64,000 bases of DNA from positions 227,606 to 291,605 of the forward strand of contig NZ_JOAJ01000006.1 in NCBI RefSeq assembly GCF_000720425.1, given 5' to 3'. Both the position numbers and the translations under genes were made by a program. A model generated the notes under the pieces. The model ran no database searches and was not told the origin of the DNA. It saw nothing but the letters and a program-made list of their open reading frames with translations. Positions 1 through 7,808 of this stretch are shown piece after piece (positions within the stretch are counted from its first letter, which is position 1; each line of letters begins with the position of its first letter). The DNA comes from Nocardia rhamnosiphila NBRC 108938 (GTDB taxonomy: Bacteria; Actinomycetota; Actinomycetes; Mycobacteriales; Mycobacteriaceae).

Positions 1-1442
1 ATCAGATCAGCCGGTTCGCCCAGGCGCTGGCCTCGGCCGGCCTCGGTGTGGGCTCCCCGGTGGCGGTGCTCTCGGCCAACCGGCCGGAGGTGATCTTCGC
101 CCAGGGCGCCAACAATGTGAACGGGTCGCGGGCCATGGCGCTGCATCCCATGGGCTCGCTCGACGACCACGCCTACGTCCTCGAGGACGCGGGCGTGGAA
201 ACCCTGATCTACGACCCGAGCGGTTTCGACGAACGTGCCGCGCAGTTGCGGGACAAGGTGCCCGGGCTGCGGAACCTGTTCTCGTTCGGCCCCTCCGAGG
301 CGGGGACCGACCTCATCGAACTGGCCGCCGGGTTCACCCCCGAGCGGGTGCGCGGTCCGCAGGTGGATCCCAACGCGACCATGAGCCTGGCCTATACCGG
401 CGGCACCACCGGTAAGCCCAAGGGCGTGGAGATGAGCTTCCGCGGCAGCACCACCATGCTGCGCATCCAGATGACCGAATGGGAGTGGCCCGACGAGGTC
501 CGGTTCCTGGTGTGCACCCCGCTGAGCCACGCGGGCGCCGCGTTCTGGGGTCCCACCGCCCAGCAGGGTGGTTCCATCGTGGTGCTGCCGTATTTCCACC
601 CGGCCAAGGTGCTCGAGGCGATCGAGAAGTACAAGATCACCGCGACCATGCTGGTGCCCACCATGCTCTACGCACTGCTGGACAGCCCCGACCTCGACAA
701 GTACGACCTGTCCAGTCTGCAGACGGTGTTCTACGGCGCCTCCGCGATCTCCCCGACCCGGCTGGCCGAGGCCATCGAGAAGTTCGGTCCCATCTTCTTC
801 CAGTTCTACGGTCAGGCCGAGAGCCCGATGACCATCTCGGTGCTGCGCCGCGGCGACCACGACCTGAACAAGCCGGAGCGACTGGCCAGTTGCGGCCGTC
901 CGGTGCCGTGGCTGTCGGTGTCGCTGCTCGACGAGAAGGGCAACGAGGTGCCTCAGGGCGAGCCGGGCGAGGTGTGTGTCCGCGGTCCGCTGGTGATGAA
1001 CGGATACCTGAACAAACCCGAACAGACCGCCGAGGCCACCGAATTCGGCTGGCTGCACACCGGTGATATCGCCCGGCAGGACGAGGAGGGTTTCCTCTAC
1101 ATCGTCGACCGGAAGAAGGACATGATCGTCTCCGGCGGGTTCAATGTGTATCCGCGTGAGGTCGAGGATGTGCTGTCGGCGCATCCGGCGGTGAGCGCCG
1201 CGGCCGTGATCGGTGTGCCGGACGACAAGTGGGGTGAGGCGGTCAAGGCGGTCGTCGTCCTCCGTGACGGGCAGTCGGTGCCGGTCGAGGAACTACAGGC
1301 GCTGGTGAAGGACCGCAAGGGCGCGGTCTACACCCCGAAGACCGTCGATTTCGCCGAGAGCATTCCGGTCAGCCCGCTCGGTAAACCGGACAAGAAAGCG
1401 CTGCGGGCGCAGTACTGGGGCGAGGGCCGGCAGGTCAACTGA
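1..1442 (+). CDS. Acyl-CoA synthetase (FadD-like AMP-binding ligase), 5' end outside window
   Basis: ATP-dependent activation of a carboxylic acid to its CoA thioester through an acyl-adenylate. The frame is open from base 3, so the true start lies before the window; about 479 codons are visible, against the usual 500-550. The P-loop YTGGTTGKPKG, the adenylation motif YGQAESPM, the hinge region GWLHTGDIARQDEEG followed by VDRKKDMIVSGGFNVYP, and the C-terminal catalytic lysine in SPLGKPDKKALR are all intact, so the enzyme should be active. The GTG at 48 is only an internal codon. Substrate cannot be read from sequence; fatty acid, aromatic or steroid side-chain acids are all possible, and the catabolic operon at 14.7-21.8 kb makes the last plausible. 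It is followed by a strong hairpin at 1452-1486. Confidence 0.93.
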   Translation, partial: QISRFAQALASAGLGVGSPVAVLSANRPEVIFAQGANNVNGSRAMALHPMGSLDDHAYVLEDAGVETLIYDPSGFDERAAQLRDKVPGLRNLFSFGPSEAGTDLIELAAGFTPERVRGPQVDPNATMSLAYTGGTTGKPKGVEMSFRGSTTMLRIQMTEWEWPDEVRFLVCTPLSHAGAAFWGPTAQQGGSIVVLPYFHPAKVLEAIEKYKITATMLVPTMLYALLDSPDLDKYDLSSLQTVFYGASAISPTRLAEAIEKFGPIFFQFYGQAESPMTISVLRRGDHDLNKPERLASCGRPVPWLSVSLLDEKGNEVPQGEPGEVCVRGPLVMNGYLNKPEQTAEATEFGWLHTGDIARQDEEGFLYIVDRKKDMIVSGGFNVYPREVEDVLSAHPAVSAAAVIGVPDDKWGEAVKAVVVLRDGQSVPVEELQALVKDRKGAVYTPKTVDFAESIPVSPLGKPDKKALRAQYWGEGRQVN

Positions 1443-1451
1443 GGCCGGTCC

Positions 1452-1486
1452 GCGCGGCCGGCCGGGGAGGCCACGGCCGGCCGCGC
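1452..1486. terminator. GC-rich hairpin, likely terminator of the ligase gene
   Basis: Perfect 12-bp arms (GCGCGGCCGGCC at 1452-1463 and its complement at 1475-1486) around an 11-base loop, 9 bases after the stop codon. There is no T tract, as is usual in actinobacteria. Confidence 0.6.
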
Positions 1487-1747
1487 GCGATCACGGTCGA
1501 ACGATATCGGTGCGGGCCCGCTCGTACTGTGTGGGGCTCAGGGGCCCCGGACCAGTAGAAGCGGCCGTCGAACTCCTTCCTGTAACCCGATAAGGGGATC
1601 GTGGGCGCCCGGTACAGGTAACGGCGGCACGCCATCGCGCGGCTGCGGGCTCGAGTGTCTGGAGTGGCATACCCTCTGGCCTCAGCAGCGGATTTGTCCC
1701 GGACCGGCTTGCCACCGGTTCACGACGAGCGAGGTGGTGGGCCTGCC

Positions 1748-1945
1748 ATGGTCGACGGGGCTGTTTCCGGAGGTGCCGATAAGTGGTCCGGCAAAGGACG
1801 ACTGCTGGCGGTCCTGCTGGCGATGGCGATGTTCGTCCTCGTCGTTGTACCCAATTCGCCTACTACGTGGTTGCCACGACCATACTGTTGTCTCATTACC
1901 AAGGGTTTCGAGACACCTCCGACCCCTCGGGAGCCTCTCCTCTGA
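1748..1945 (+). pseudogene. Probable 5' fragment of an MFS drug-exporter gene
   Basis: Starting at ATG 1748 the frame encodes a short polar head, then KGRLLAVLLAMAMFVLVVV, which closely resembles the first transmembrane helix of DHA2-type MFS exporters. Directly after this helix the expected acidic residue and helix-1 continuation are lost and the frame ends after about 65 codons in low-complexity sequence. I read it as a relic left by a deletion, not as a functional small protein; an independent one-helix membrane peptide is the alternative. The rest of 1443-2013 shows nothing else I can support. Confidence 0.35.
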
Positions 1946-2013
1946 GGTCCGCCGGTTCCGTCCTGGTCTGCACGGCAGTGTGTCCCGGTGGATACCGGCC
2001 CCCGATCGGTTCG

Positions 2014-2898
2014 CTACGTTGGTGAAAGGCCGGCCCAGAATTCGGTTGCCAGGGCCGCGAACTCGTCGGCACGTTCGATCTGTGGGACATGCCCGGTGTC
2101 GCGGAACAGGTGGGTGCGGATGTGTGGAAGGCGCGTCCGGGCAGCGTCGAGGTGCGTGACGGGCAGGATACGGTCCTTGTCGCCCCAGACGATAAGCGTG
2201 GGCACGGCACGATCGGCCATAACGTCGAGTAGCGTCGTGCGCCAGCCGGCGTGTGCTCCCCTCGGTCCACCCAGCGAGGTCAAGGTTTCGAGGAGAACCC
2301 GCGTCCCCTCCGGACGCCGGGCCAGGCGATACCCGAGTTGGACCCGTTCCGGGGTCACCATTGCGGCGTCGTAGAACAACGACTTCTCCAGGCGCCGCGC
2401 GGTGCGCGGACTCCACGTGCGCGTTACCAGGCGGCCCAGCGGCGGGATCGTGAGCAGCCGCAACGAAAGGGCGACTTCTCGGCCGAATCCGGCGGGTGCG
2501 GCGAGGACCAGCGAGCGAACCCGGCCGGGTGCTTGCGCGGCCAGTTGCATGGCGATGGCACCTCCCAAGGAGTTGCCCACCACGTGCGCCGGCTCCGCGA
2601 TTTCCAGGGCGTCGAGGAAGTCTTCGACGAACCCCGCCAGCGCGGGAAGACTGTATCGCTCGCTCAGGGGAGCGGATTCTCCGTAGCCGGCCAGATCCAC
2701 GCTGATGACCCGCAGCCCGCGGTCGGCGAGCAGCCGATGCTGTTCGATCCAGTCTTCGATGCTGCGTGCGGTCCCGTGGATCAGCAGTACGGGGACCCCC
2801 GCCCCCTCATCGAGGTAGCGGGCCCGCCGGCCCCGCACGGTGATCTCCCGTGTACCGGCCGCCCGCAGGCTCTCGGGTGTAGTGGACTGGGGTCGCAT
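2014..2898 (-). CDS. Alpha/beta hydrolase
   Basis: A 294-residue alpha/beta-hydrolase fold protein. The oxyanion motif HG is at residues 41-42, the nucleophile Ser110 sits in GNSLGG, the acid is Asp242 in WGDKDRILP, and the base is His270 in DTGHVPQIE, so the triad is complete. The length and the cap region (about 130-215, rich in Leu/Arg) fit the class that hydrolyses small esters, lactones or C-C bonds (MhpC/haloperoxidase-like), but the substrate cannot be told. It is a single-gene unit; its 5' end abuts the solute-binding-protein relic. No signal peptide is seen, so it should be cytosolic. Confidence 0.9.
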   Translation of the reverse strand: MRPQSTTPESLRAAGTREITVRGRRARYLDEGAGVPVLLIHGTARSIEDWIEQHRLLADRGLRVISVDLAGYGESAPLSERYSLPALAGFVEDFLDALEIAEPAHVVGNSLGGAIAMQLAAQAPGRVRSLVLAAPAGFGREVALSLRLLTIPPLGRLVTRTWSPRTARRLEKSLFYDAAMVTPERVQLGYRLARRPEGTRVLLETLTSLGGPRGAHAGWRTTLLDVMADRAVPTLIVWGDKDRILPVTHLDAARTRLPHIRTHLFRDTGHVPQIERADEFAALATEFWAGLSPT

Positions 2899-2944
2899 CA
2901 GACCCTGGCCTCCGCACCACCGATCTCGTCCATATCCCTATTGT

Positions 2945-3049
2945 CCCCTCCACGTTCTGGCCCCGGTGGAGATTTTCGGCCACGGCATCGGCATCGAAGG
3001 CCGCGCCGTCGTGGAAGGTCACATCGATGCGGAGTTTCAGCTCAGGCAA
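2945..3049 (-). pseudogene. Relic of a family-5 (peptide/nickel type) solute-binding protein gene
   Basis: On the minus strand about 35 codons read LKLRIDVTFHDGAAFDADAV and then AENLHRGQNVEG. This is the characteristic SBP_bac_5 segment (variants of LRDGVTFHDGTPFDADDV) from periplasmic binding proteins of oligopeptide/nickel ABC transporters. The flanking codons on both sides do not continue the family, and the alpha/beta hydrolase gene begins just downstream. No permease or ATPase partner is nearby. It is therefore a decayed remnant rather than a gene. Confidence 0.5.
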
Positions 3050-3144
3050 GACAAGGGCAACCTGGCGCCAAGTGCTGACTCGGCGGCACTGTTGGATGGG
3101 ACCCTCCCGATCGTCCAACAGACGGCCCGGTCGCCGCCATCGCG

Positions 3145-3205
3145 TTCATCAATCGATGCATTTCTGGACACGCGCCTTCGATATCATCGCTGGTCAGCGA
3201 TGTTT
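3145..3205 (-). repeat. 61-bp direct repeat, copy A
   Basis: Matches copy B at 4550-4610 in the same orientation without gaps: about 48 of 61 bases agree, and 9 of the 13 differences lie in one central block (bases 27-35 of the unit). Conserved parts are the outer ATCAAT(C/T)GATGCATTT block and the inner palindrome ATCGCTGGTCAGCGAT at 3186-3201. On the minus strand the copy ends in an ATG-CAT-CGA-TTG-ATG codon run, and it points toward the solute-binding-protein relic. Copies A and B bracket the HAD and deaminase genes. Confidence 0.75.
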
Positions 3206-3294
3206 ACCGCGGCGATCTCGTCCAAGAAACTTCCATTGGTGAACACCTCGCATCTGGTCCCGAGCCGGGGAGTATCCGATCGCATCGACTGCCC

Positions 3295-3822
3295 TCACCG
3301 TGTTGCAGTGGACATGAGCCATTCGGTGACAGCGTCGAGATCGGTCGGCCGTAGCCCCATTCGTGGGTCGACGCGGTACAGAAGAGCTCGACCGGGATGA
3401 TGTTCCGACACCCATTCCCTATCTCCGTCGCCGATCTCGTCGTCGATCCAGATGAACGGCCGGCCCGCAGCCAGTTCGACCAGGGCACGTGTCTTCCAGT
3501 GCAGCCCGAACCATTCGTCGATGTGGTCGTCCTGTTCGTCCGGGCAATCCAGCACGGCCAACGTCGGCAAACCCAGTACCGGGCTGATGGACCGGTTGGC
3601 CTCATGAGTCCAGGTCGTTGCCCATATCAGCTCACAGGGCAGCGCGGTGAGCAGCGGCCCGAGTTCGGGATCGATTCGTGCCGCGAGCGGGTTTTCCTCG
3701 TCGTGCTGTTCATGGGCGAACGACGGGCCCGAAGCACTCAGAGGTACCTGGCCAAACGGGATCAGTGGTCCATCGACATCGAGGAAGAGCAGGGGCTTCC
3801 CCTCTTGATCCGTCATTTCCAC
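3295..3822 (-). CDS. HAD-domain protein
   Basis: A 175-residue HAD-superfamily protein. Motif I is LLFLDVDGPL with the nucleophile/acid pair Asp15 and Asp17; a motif II threonine lies in WATTWT (about residue 70), a candidate lysine is at about 110 (HWKTRAL), and the acidic motif IV is WIDDEIGD (Asp127, Asp128). The spacing and the DVDGPL/ATTW pattern resemble the HAD domains linked to nucleic-acid repair in actinobacteria and T4-type polynucleotide kinases; the substrate is unknown. It lies 3 bases downstream of the deaminase gene on the same strand, so the two are probably cotranscribed. Confidence 0.85.
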   Translation of the reverse strand: MEMTDQEGKPLLFLDVDGPLIPFGQVPLSASGPSFAHEQHDEENPLAARIDPELGPLLTALPCELIWATTWTHEANRSISPVLGLPTLAVLDCPDEQDDHIDEWFGLHWKTRALVELAAGRPFIWIDDEIGDGDREWVSEHHPGRALLYRVDPRMGLRPTDLDAVTEWLMSTATR

Positions 3823-3825
3823 AGG

Positions 3826-4485
3826 CTAGCCGCGAAACCTCAGGGGCCACAGCTCGTCGAAGATCAGGCTGATCGCGTCGGATAAGGGCAGCGCCGAAAA
3901 CTCGGCCCGGCGAGCTGGATCCTGCCCGATGCTCCGCCCGAGGGCTGCCGCACGCGGCGCGATCCGGGCGCGGGCCATGACGGCCTCGCTGGTCCCGCGG
4001 CCTGTCGCGGTCTGGAACGCCACCGACAGAACTGTCTGCCAATCCGCCGGCCACCCCGGGTGTGGGCCCTCGAAATCCGGCCAGCGCTGCGCGACCGCCT
4101 CGTTCAGAGTCGGAAGCTGCTCGGCGCCGGCCCACATAGGATCCGCAGCCAGAAACCGGACCCGGCCACATCTGCTGATCATCGCCGCTGCCGCGCACAG
4201 CGGACAGGGTTCCAGCGAACTCCACAGCGCCAGCGCGGTGTTATCGCCTGGCGCGAGCTGGGCGAGCGCGTTCACTTCCGCATGCGCCAGCGCCGTGCCC
4301 GCCAATTGCCCGGACGGGCCGTCGGCGTCACGAAACCTGCTCCGCCCGAGCGCGACCACTGCGCCCTCCGCATCGGTGATCACGGCACCGACGGGAGGAT
4401 TGCCCGCCCGGAACGCTTCCCACCCCTGCTCCAGGGTCAGCCTCCACGGCAACTCCAACACTGTCAGCTCCACCCGCGCGACCAC
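3826..4485 (-). CDS. Nucleoside/cytidine-deaminase-like zinc enzyme
   Basis: Zinc-dependent deaminase of the cytidine/tRNA-adenosine deaminase superfamily. With the GTG start at 4485 the protein has 219 residues: His68 and Glu70 in HAEVNAL bind zinc and shuttle protons, and Cys94 and Cys97 in PCPLCAAA complete the site. The GTG is chosen because homologues begin a few residues before VELTVLELPW; an upstream in-frame ATG lies inside repeat B and would add an Arg-rich leader (QRRTRLLRRSRWQHR) unlike the family. The C-terminal 90 residues are an extension past the core. It shares an operon with the HAD gene; together they suggest nucleotide salvage or housecleaning, which is inference. Confidence 0.85.
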   Translation of the reverse strand: MVARVELTVLELPWRLTLEQGWEAFRAGNPPVGAVITDAEGAVVALGRSRFRDADGPSGQLAGTALAHAEVNALAQLAPGDNTALALWSSLEPCPLCAAAAMISRCGRVRFLAADPMWAGAEQLPTLNEAVAQRWPDFEGPHPGWPADWQTVLSVAFQTATGRGTSEAVMARARIAPRAAALGRSIGQDPARRAEFSALPLSDAISLIFDELWPLRFRG

Positions 4486-4549
4486 ACCACGATGCTGCCA
4501 CCGACTTCGCCGTAGGAGGCGAGTTCGACGCTGGAGGCGTTCGGAGCTG

Positions 4550-4610
4550 TTCATCAATTGATGCATTTTTGAACATTTTTGGCGGATATTATCGCTGGTC
4601 AGCGATGTTT
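4550..4610 (-). repeat. 61-bp direct repeat, copy B
   Basis: Second copy of the 3145-3205 element, 1,405 bp away in the same orientation. It lies 64 bp upstream of the deaminase start, where a promoter is expected. It contains the perfect palindrome CATCAATTGATG at 4552-4563 (one mismatch in copy A). The remaining sequence between 4486 and 4914 shows no gene that I can support. Confidence 0.75.
4591..4606. promoter_or_regulatory. Candidate operator ATCGCTG-GT-CAGCGAT
   Basis: Two perfect 7-bp inverted arms with a 2-bp spacer, conserved exactly in copy A (3186-3201). On the minus strand a GATAAT hexamer follows it directly in copy B, so a repressor bound here could overlap the promoter of the deaminase-HAD pair. 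No obvious cognate regulator gene lies beside it. Confidence 0.4.
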
Positions 4611-4914
4611 CGCTCGATGGCTTGGTCATTAACCACCCTTTAATGAACATCCATGTAGGGGTGCAGCTCGGCGGTTTGATGCAGAGGTTGGGCATCGTGT
4701 GGGCGTACGTGGTGACCGCGACGCCGGCCTGGCAGACGAGATTGGGCCGGATCCGTCCAGTGCCGTGTCCCAGCGCGGGGATCCGGCGATGCAGACGCCG
4801 TCGCGGGTCGGCGCCGAGGCCGGTGCCTGCTGTGGTTCATCCGTTGTGGGTGAGGCGCTGGGGGAGGTGAGGGGTTTGGGTGTTGTGGGGTCCGATACTC
4901 GTGGAAGGCGGGAG

Positions 4915-5331
4915 ATGGCGACTTACGAGACGGGGTCGGGGCGTCGGCCGGTGAAGCAGGGTGTGGCCGCGGTGATGTCGATCGCGGCGGCGGTGCTTCT
5001 GCTGGTGGTGGGGGTGTTGTCGATTCTGGCGGGTGTGTCCGCGGTGGCTGCCGATGATTTGTTCGTGGCCGGCCCGAACTACGTCTGGCAGTTCTCCGCG
5101 GCGACGTGGGGTTGGGTTCACATCGTGCTCGGTGCGTTGCTGGCGCTCGCGGCGCTCGGTTTGATGACCGGTGCCTTGTGGGCGCGGATTGTGGCGGTGT
5201 GTCTGGCGGCGTTGTCGATCGTCGCGAACTTTTTGTGGGCGCCGTATTACCCGTGGTGGTCGATTTTGGTGATCGCGCTCGACGTGGTGGTCATCTGGGC
5301 GGTTTCCACGTGGCGTCCACAGCGGAGGTGA
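4915..5331 (+). CDS. Four-helix membrane protein (DUF7144-like)
   Basis: A 138-residue integral membrane protein. A polar head (about 17 residues) is followed by four hydrophobic segments near residues 18-45, 62-85, 88-108 and 110-130, with the short aromatic turn APYYPWWS between helices 3 and 4. The pattern, with WQFSAATWGWVHI entering helix 2, matches the actinobacterial family of small DUF7144-type membrane proteins of unknown function. The ATG at 4915 is preceded by GGAAGGCGGGAG; the frame is open farther upstream but that part has no membrane or family features. It is followed by a strong terminator. Confidence 0.8.
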   Translation: MATYETGSGRRPVKQGVAAVMSIAAAVLLLVVGVLSILAGVSAVAADDLFVAGPNYVWQFSAATWGWVHIVLGALLALAALGLMTGALWARIVAVCLAALSIVANFLWAPYYPWWSILVIALDVVVIWAVSTWRPQRR

Positions 5332-5343
5332 GCAGTCGCGGGC

Positions 5344-5386
5344 CGAGCCCGGTTCTTCACCTGTTCCGGGTGAAGAACCGGGCTCG
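5344..5386. terminator. Long perfect hairpin terminator
   Basis: An 18-bp perfect stem (5344-5361 with 5369-5386, core GAGCCCGGTTCTTCACC) around a 7-base loop, just after the membrane-protein gene. It is one of the strongest terminator structures in the window. Confidence 0.85.
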
Positions 5387-5440
5387 CGGGCGTTCGTAGC
5401 GTTGAGCCGACCAGCCCTGCACCCGATGTGAGGAGGCCTG

Positions 5441-5929
5441 ATGGCCGGAACCTTGACCGTGTGGAAGTTCGCGACCGCCGACGGTGCCGATGCCGCGGTG
5501 GCCACGCTGGAGGATCTGCAGCGCCGGGAGCTGATCACCGTCCGCGATGCCGCGGTGGTCAGCTGGCCGGAGGGAGCGAAGAAACCCAGGACTCGCCAGT
5601 TGCACAGCCTGGCCGGGATCGGCGCGCTGGGTGGGGCGTTCTGGGGGTTGTTGTTCGGGCTGTTGTTCTTCATCCCGTTGATCGGGGCCGCGGTCGGTGC
5701 CGGTTTGGGGGCGATGTCGGGGTCGCTGACCGATATCGGGATCGACGACGAGTTCATCAAGGAGGTACGCGCCAAGCTGACGCCGGGAACGTCGGCGTTG
5801 TTCGCGTTGACCTCCGATGCCACCCTGGACCGGATCCACGGTGCGTTCGAGGGCCAGTCCGCCGAGTTGGTGTCGACCAATCTGTCCCATGATCAGGAGG
5901 CCAAGCTGCGCGAGGTCTTCGCCGACTGA
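5441..5929 (+). CDS. DUF1269 membrane-associated protein
   Basis: A 162-residue protein. It begins with a ferredoxin-like segment (MAGTLTVWKFATADGADAA to DAAVVSWPEG), then a basic linker KKPRTRQ, a glycine-rich hydrophobic hairpin (ALGGAFWGLLFGLLFFIPLIGAAVGAGLGA, about residues 62-91) and a C-terminal alpha/beta half (KLTPGTSALFALTSDATLDRI). This is the DUF1269 architecture, seen in stress-related proteins that insert a glycine-zipper hairpin into membranes. No enzymatic residues are evident. It sits 40 bp before the GH15 gene and may share its transcript. Confidence 0.85.
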   Translation: MAGTLTVWKFATADGADAAVATLEDLQRRELITVRDAAVVSWPEGAKKPRTRQLHSLAGIGALGGAFWGLLFGLLFFIPLIGAAVGAGLGAMSGSLTDIGIDDEFIKEVRAKLTPGTSALFALTSDATLDRIHGAFEGQSAELVSTNLSHDQEAKLREVFAD

Positions 5930-5968
5930 CCGGCCACTGTGGCGGGGTCGTTTCCGACGGGAGTGGTT

Positions 5969-7804
5969 GTGAACGCATATCCACCGATCGCCGAGCACGG
6001 GATCGTCGGTGATCTGCAGACTGCGGCGCTGATCTCCTCGGCGGGCACGATCGACTGGTGGTGCAGTCCGCGTTTTGATTCTCCGAGCTTGTTCGCGTCC
6101 CTGCTGGATGCAGAGCGCGGCGGGTACTGCCAGGTGAGCGCTGCGCCCGAGACCGACGGTATGACGGTTCGGCAGCTGTATATGTCCGACACCGCGGTGC
6201 TGGTTACCCGGTTCATGGCGCCGGACGGGGTCGGTGAGGTCATCGATTTCATGGACCCGCTCCGGGACGCGGTACCGGTGGATCGGCATCGGCTGGTGCG
6301 GATCGTGCGGGTGGTGCGCGGAGTTCTGCCGTTCCGGTTCACCTGCCGGCCACGGTTCGACTACGCCCGGGCTCCGCACACCCTCACGGTGCCCACACCC
6401 GATCATGCGGTGTTCCAGAGCGCGGCCGCCGACCTGCATGTGCAGCTGACCGATCCGATACCGCTGCACCGCGACGGCAACGATGTCACCGCGCGTTTCA
6501 CCCTCTCGGCCGGGCAGACCGCGGCGATCGTGCTGACCACCACCGCGGTCGGAGACCAGGCCCCGGTCCCGCCGGTGCGTGAACAGGTGTCGGCGGAGTT
6601 CGAGGCGTGCCGGGGGTTCTGGCAGTCGTGGCTGCGGTCGTGTACCTATCGGGGTCGCTGGCAGGACATGGTCAAGCGCTCGGCGATCACGTTGAAACTG
6701 CTGACCTACGCGCCCACGGGCGCGCCGATCGCGGCGGCCACCATGGGGCTGCCCGAACAGGTCGGGGGCGAGCGGAACTGGGACTACCGCTACACCTGGG
6801 TCCGGGATGCCTCTCTGTCGGTGCGGGCTCTGATCGATCTCGGCTTCACCGAGGAGGCCGCCGCGTTCCGGCGCTGGCTGCGCGATCGCCTCGATGCCGG
6901 GGGCACGGCCTCCGGTGAGCCCTTGCAGATCATGTACCGCATCGACGGCGAACCCCGCCTGGAGGAAGAAATCCTCACCCACCTGGAGGGTTACCGGGGT
7001 TCGGCGCCGGTGCGGGTCGGCAACGCCGCGGCCGATCAGATCCAGCTCGACATCTACGGTGAGGCTGCCGACGCACTGGCCCAGACCACCGATATCGGCA
7101 GTGTGACCGGCTGGCGGGCATTCGCCGCGCTGCTGGATTGGCTCGCCGACAACTGGGACCGCCCTGATGAGGGGATCTGGGAAACCCGTGGCGGCCGCAA
7201 GGATTTCACTTACAGCCGGTTGATGACCTGGGTGGCGTTCGAGCGCGGTATCCGGCTGGCCACCGACCATGCCCGCCCCGCCGATCTGGACCGCTGGACC
7301 CGGGAACGCGACGCGGTGTTCGCTCAGATCGTCGACCGCGGCTGGAGCCCGAAACGGCGCGCCTTCGTCCAGCACTTCAACACCGATGTCCTCGACGCTT
7401 CACTGCTGCTCATGCCGAAGATGGGTTTTCTGACCCCGCAGGATCCGGACTGGCTGAGCACCCTCGACGCCATGGACGCCGAACTGGTCAGCGACAGCCT
7501 GGTCTACCGCTACGACCCGGCCGCCTCACCCGATGGTCTGCGCGGTGCGGAGGGCACGTTCAACCTGTGCAGCTTCCTCTACGTCGAAGCGCTCGCCGCC
7601 TCCGGCCGGGTATCGCAGGCCCGCTACGCCTTCGACAAGATGCTCACCTACGCCAACCACGTGGGCCTGTTCGCCGAGGAGATCGGGCCTTCCGGTGAGC
7701 AACTGGGCAACTTTCCGCAGGCCTTCACCCATCTCGCACTCGTCGCCGCCGCCATCGCCTTGGACCGGCGACTCGACGACGCCGAGTCCGGGCCCATGAC
7801 CTGA
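5969..7804 (+). CDS. Glycoside hydrolase family 15 (glucoamylase/trehalase-like)
   Basis: About 611 residues with the GH15 layout: an N-terminal beta-sandwich starting [20 protein letters not shown] and [18 protein letters not shown], then an (alpha/alpha)6 barrel with the substrate motif [13 protein letters not shown] and the C-terminal stretch [22 protein letters not shown] that carries the catalytic base region. GH15 enzymes hydrolyse alpha-glucosidic bonds with inversion; in mycobacteria and relatives this subfamily includes trehalases, which fits a mycolata host rich in trehalose. There is no signal peptide, so it is cytosolic. GTG codons at 5939, 5963 and 5969 are possible starts; 5969 is preferred because GACGGGAG lies just upstream and the family motif begins immediately after. 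Confidence 0.9.
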   Translation: MNAYPPIAEHGIVGDLQTAALISSAGTIDWWCSPRFDSPSLFASLLDAERGGYCQVSAAPETDGMTVRQLYMSDTAVLVTRFMAPDGVGEVIDFMDPLRDAVPVDRHRLVRIVRVVRGVLPFRFTCRPRFDYARAPHTLTVPTPDHAVFQSAAADLHVQLTDPIPLHRDGNDVTARFTLSAGQTAAIVLTTTAVGDQAPVPPVREQVSAEFEACRGFWQSWLRSCTYRGRWQDMVKRSAITLKLLTYAPTGAPIAAATMGLPEQVGGERNWDYRYTWVRDASLSVRALIDLGFTEEAAAFRRWLRDRLDAGGTASGEPLQIMYRIDGEPRLEEEILTHLEGYRGSAPVRVGNAAADQIQLDIYGEAADALAQTTDIGSVTGWRAFAALLDWLADNWDRPDEGIWETRGGRKDFTYSRLMTWVAFERGIRLATDHARPADLDRWTRERDAVFAQIVDRGWSPKRRAFVQHFNTDVLDASLLLMPKMGFLTPQDPDWLSTLDAMDAELVSDSLVYRYDPAASPDGLRGAEGTFNLCSFLYVEALAASGRVSQARYAFDKMLTYANHVGLFAEEIGPSGEQLGNFPQAFTHLALVAAAIALDRRLDDAESGPMT

Positions 7805-7808
7805 ATCG

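Noticed and set aside
5357..7375. 672-codon minus-strand frame across the GH15 gene
   Set aside because: Low-complexity translation with no motif; the plus strand encodes a full GH15 enzyme.
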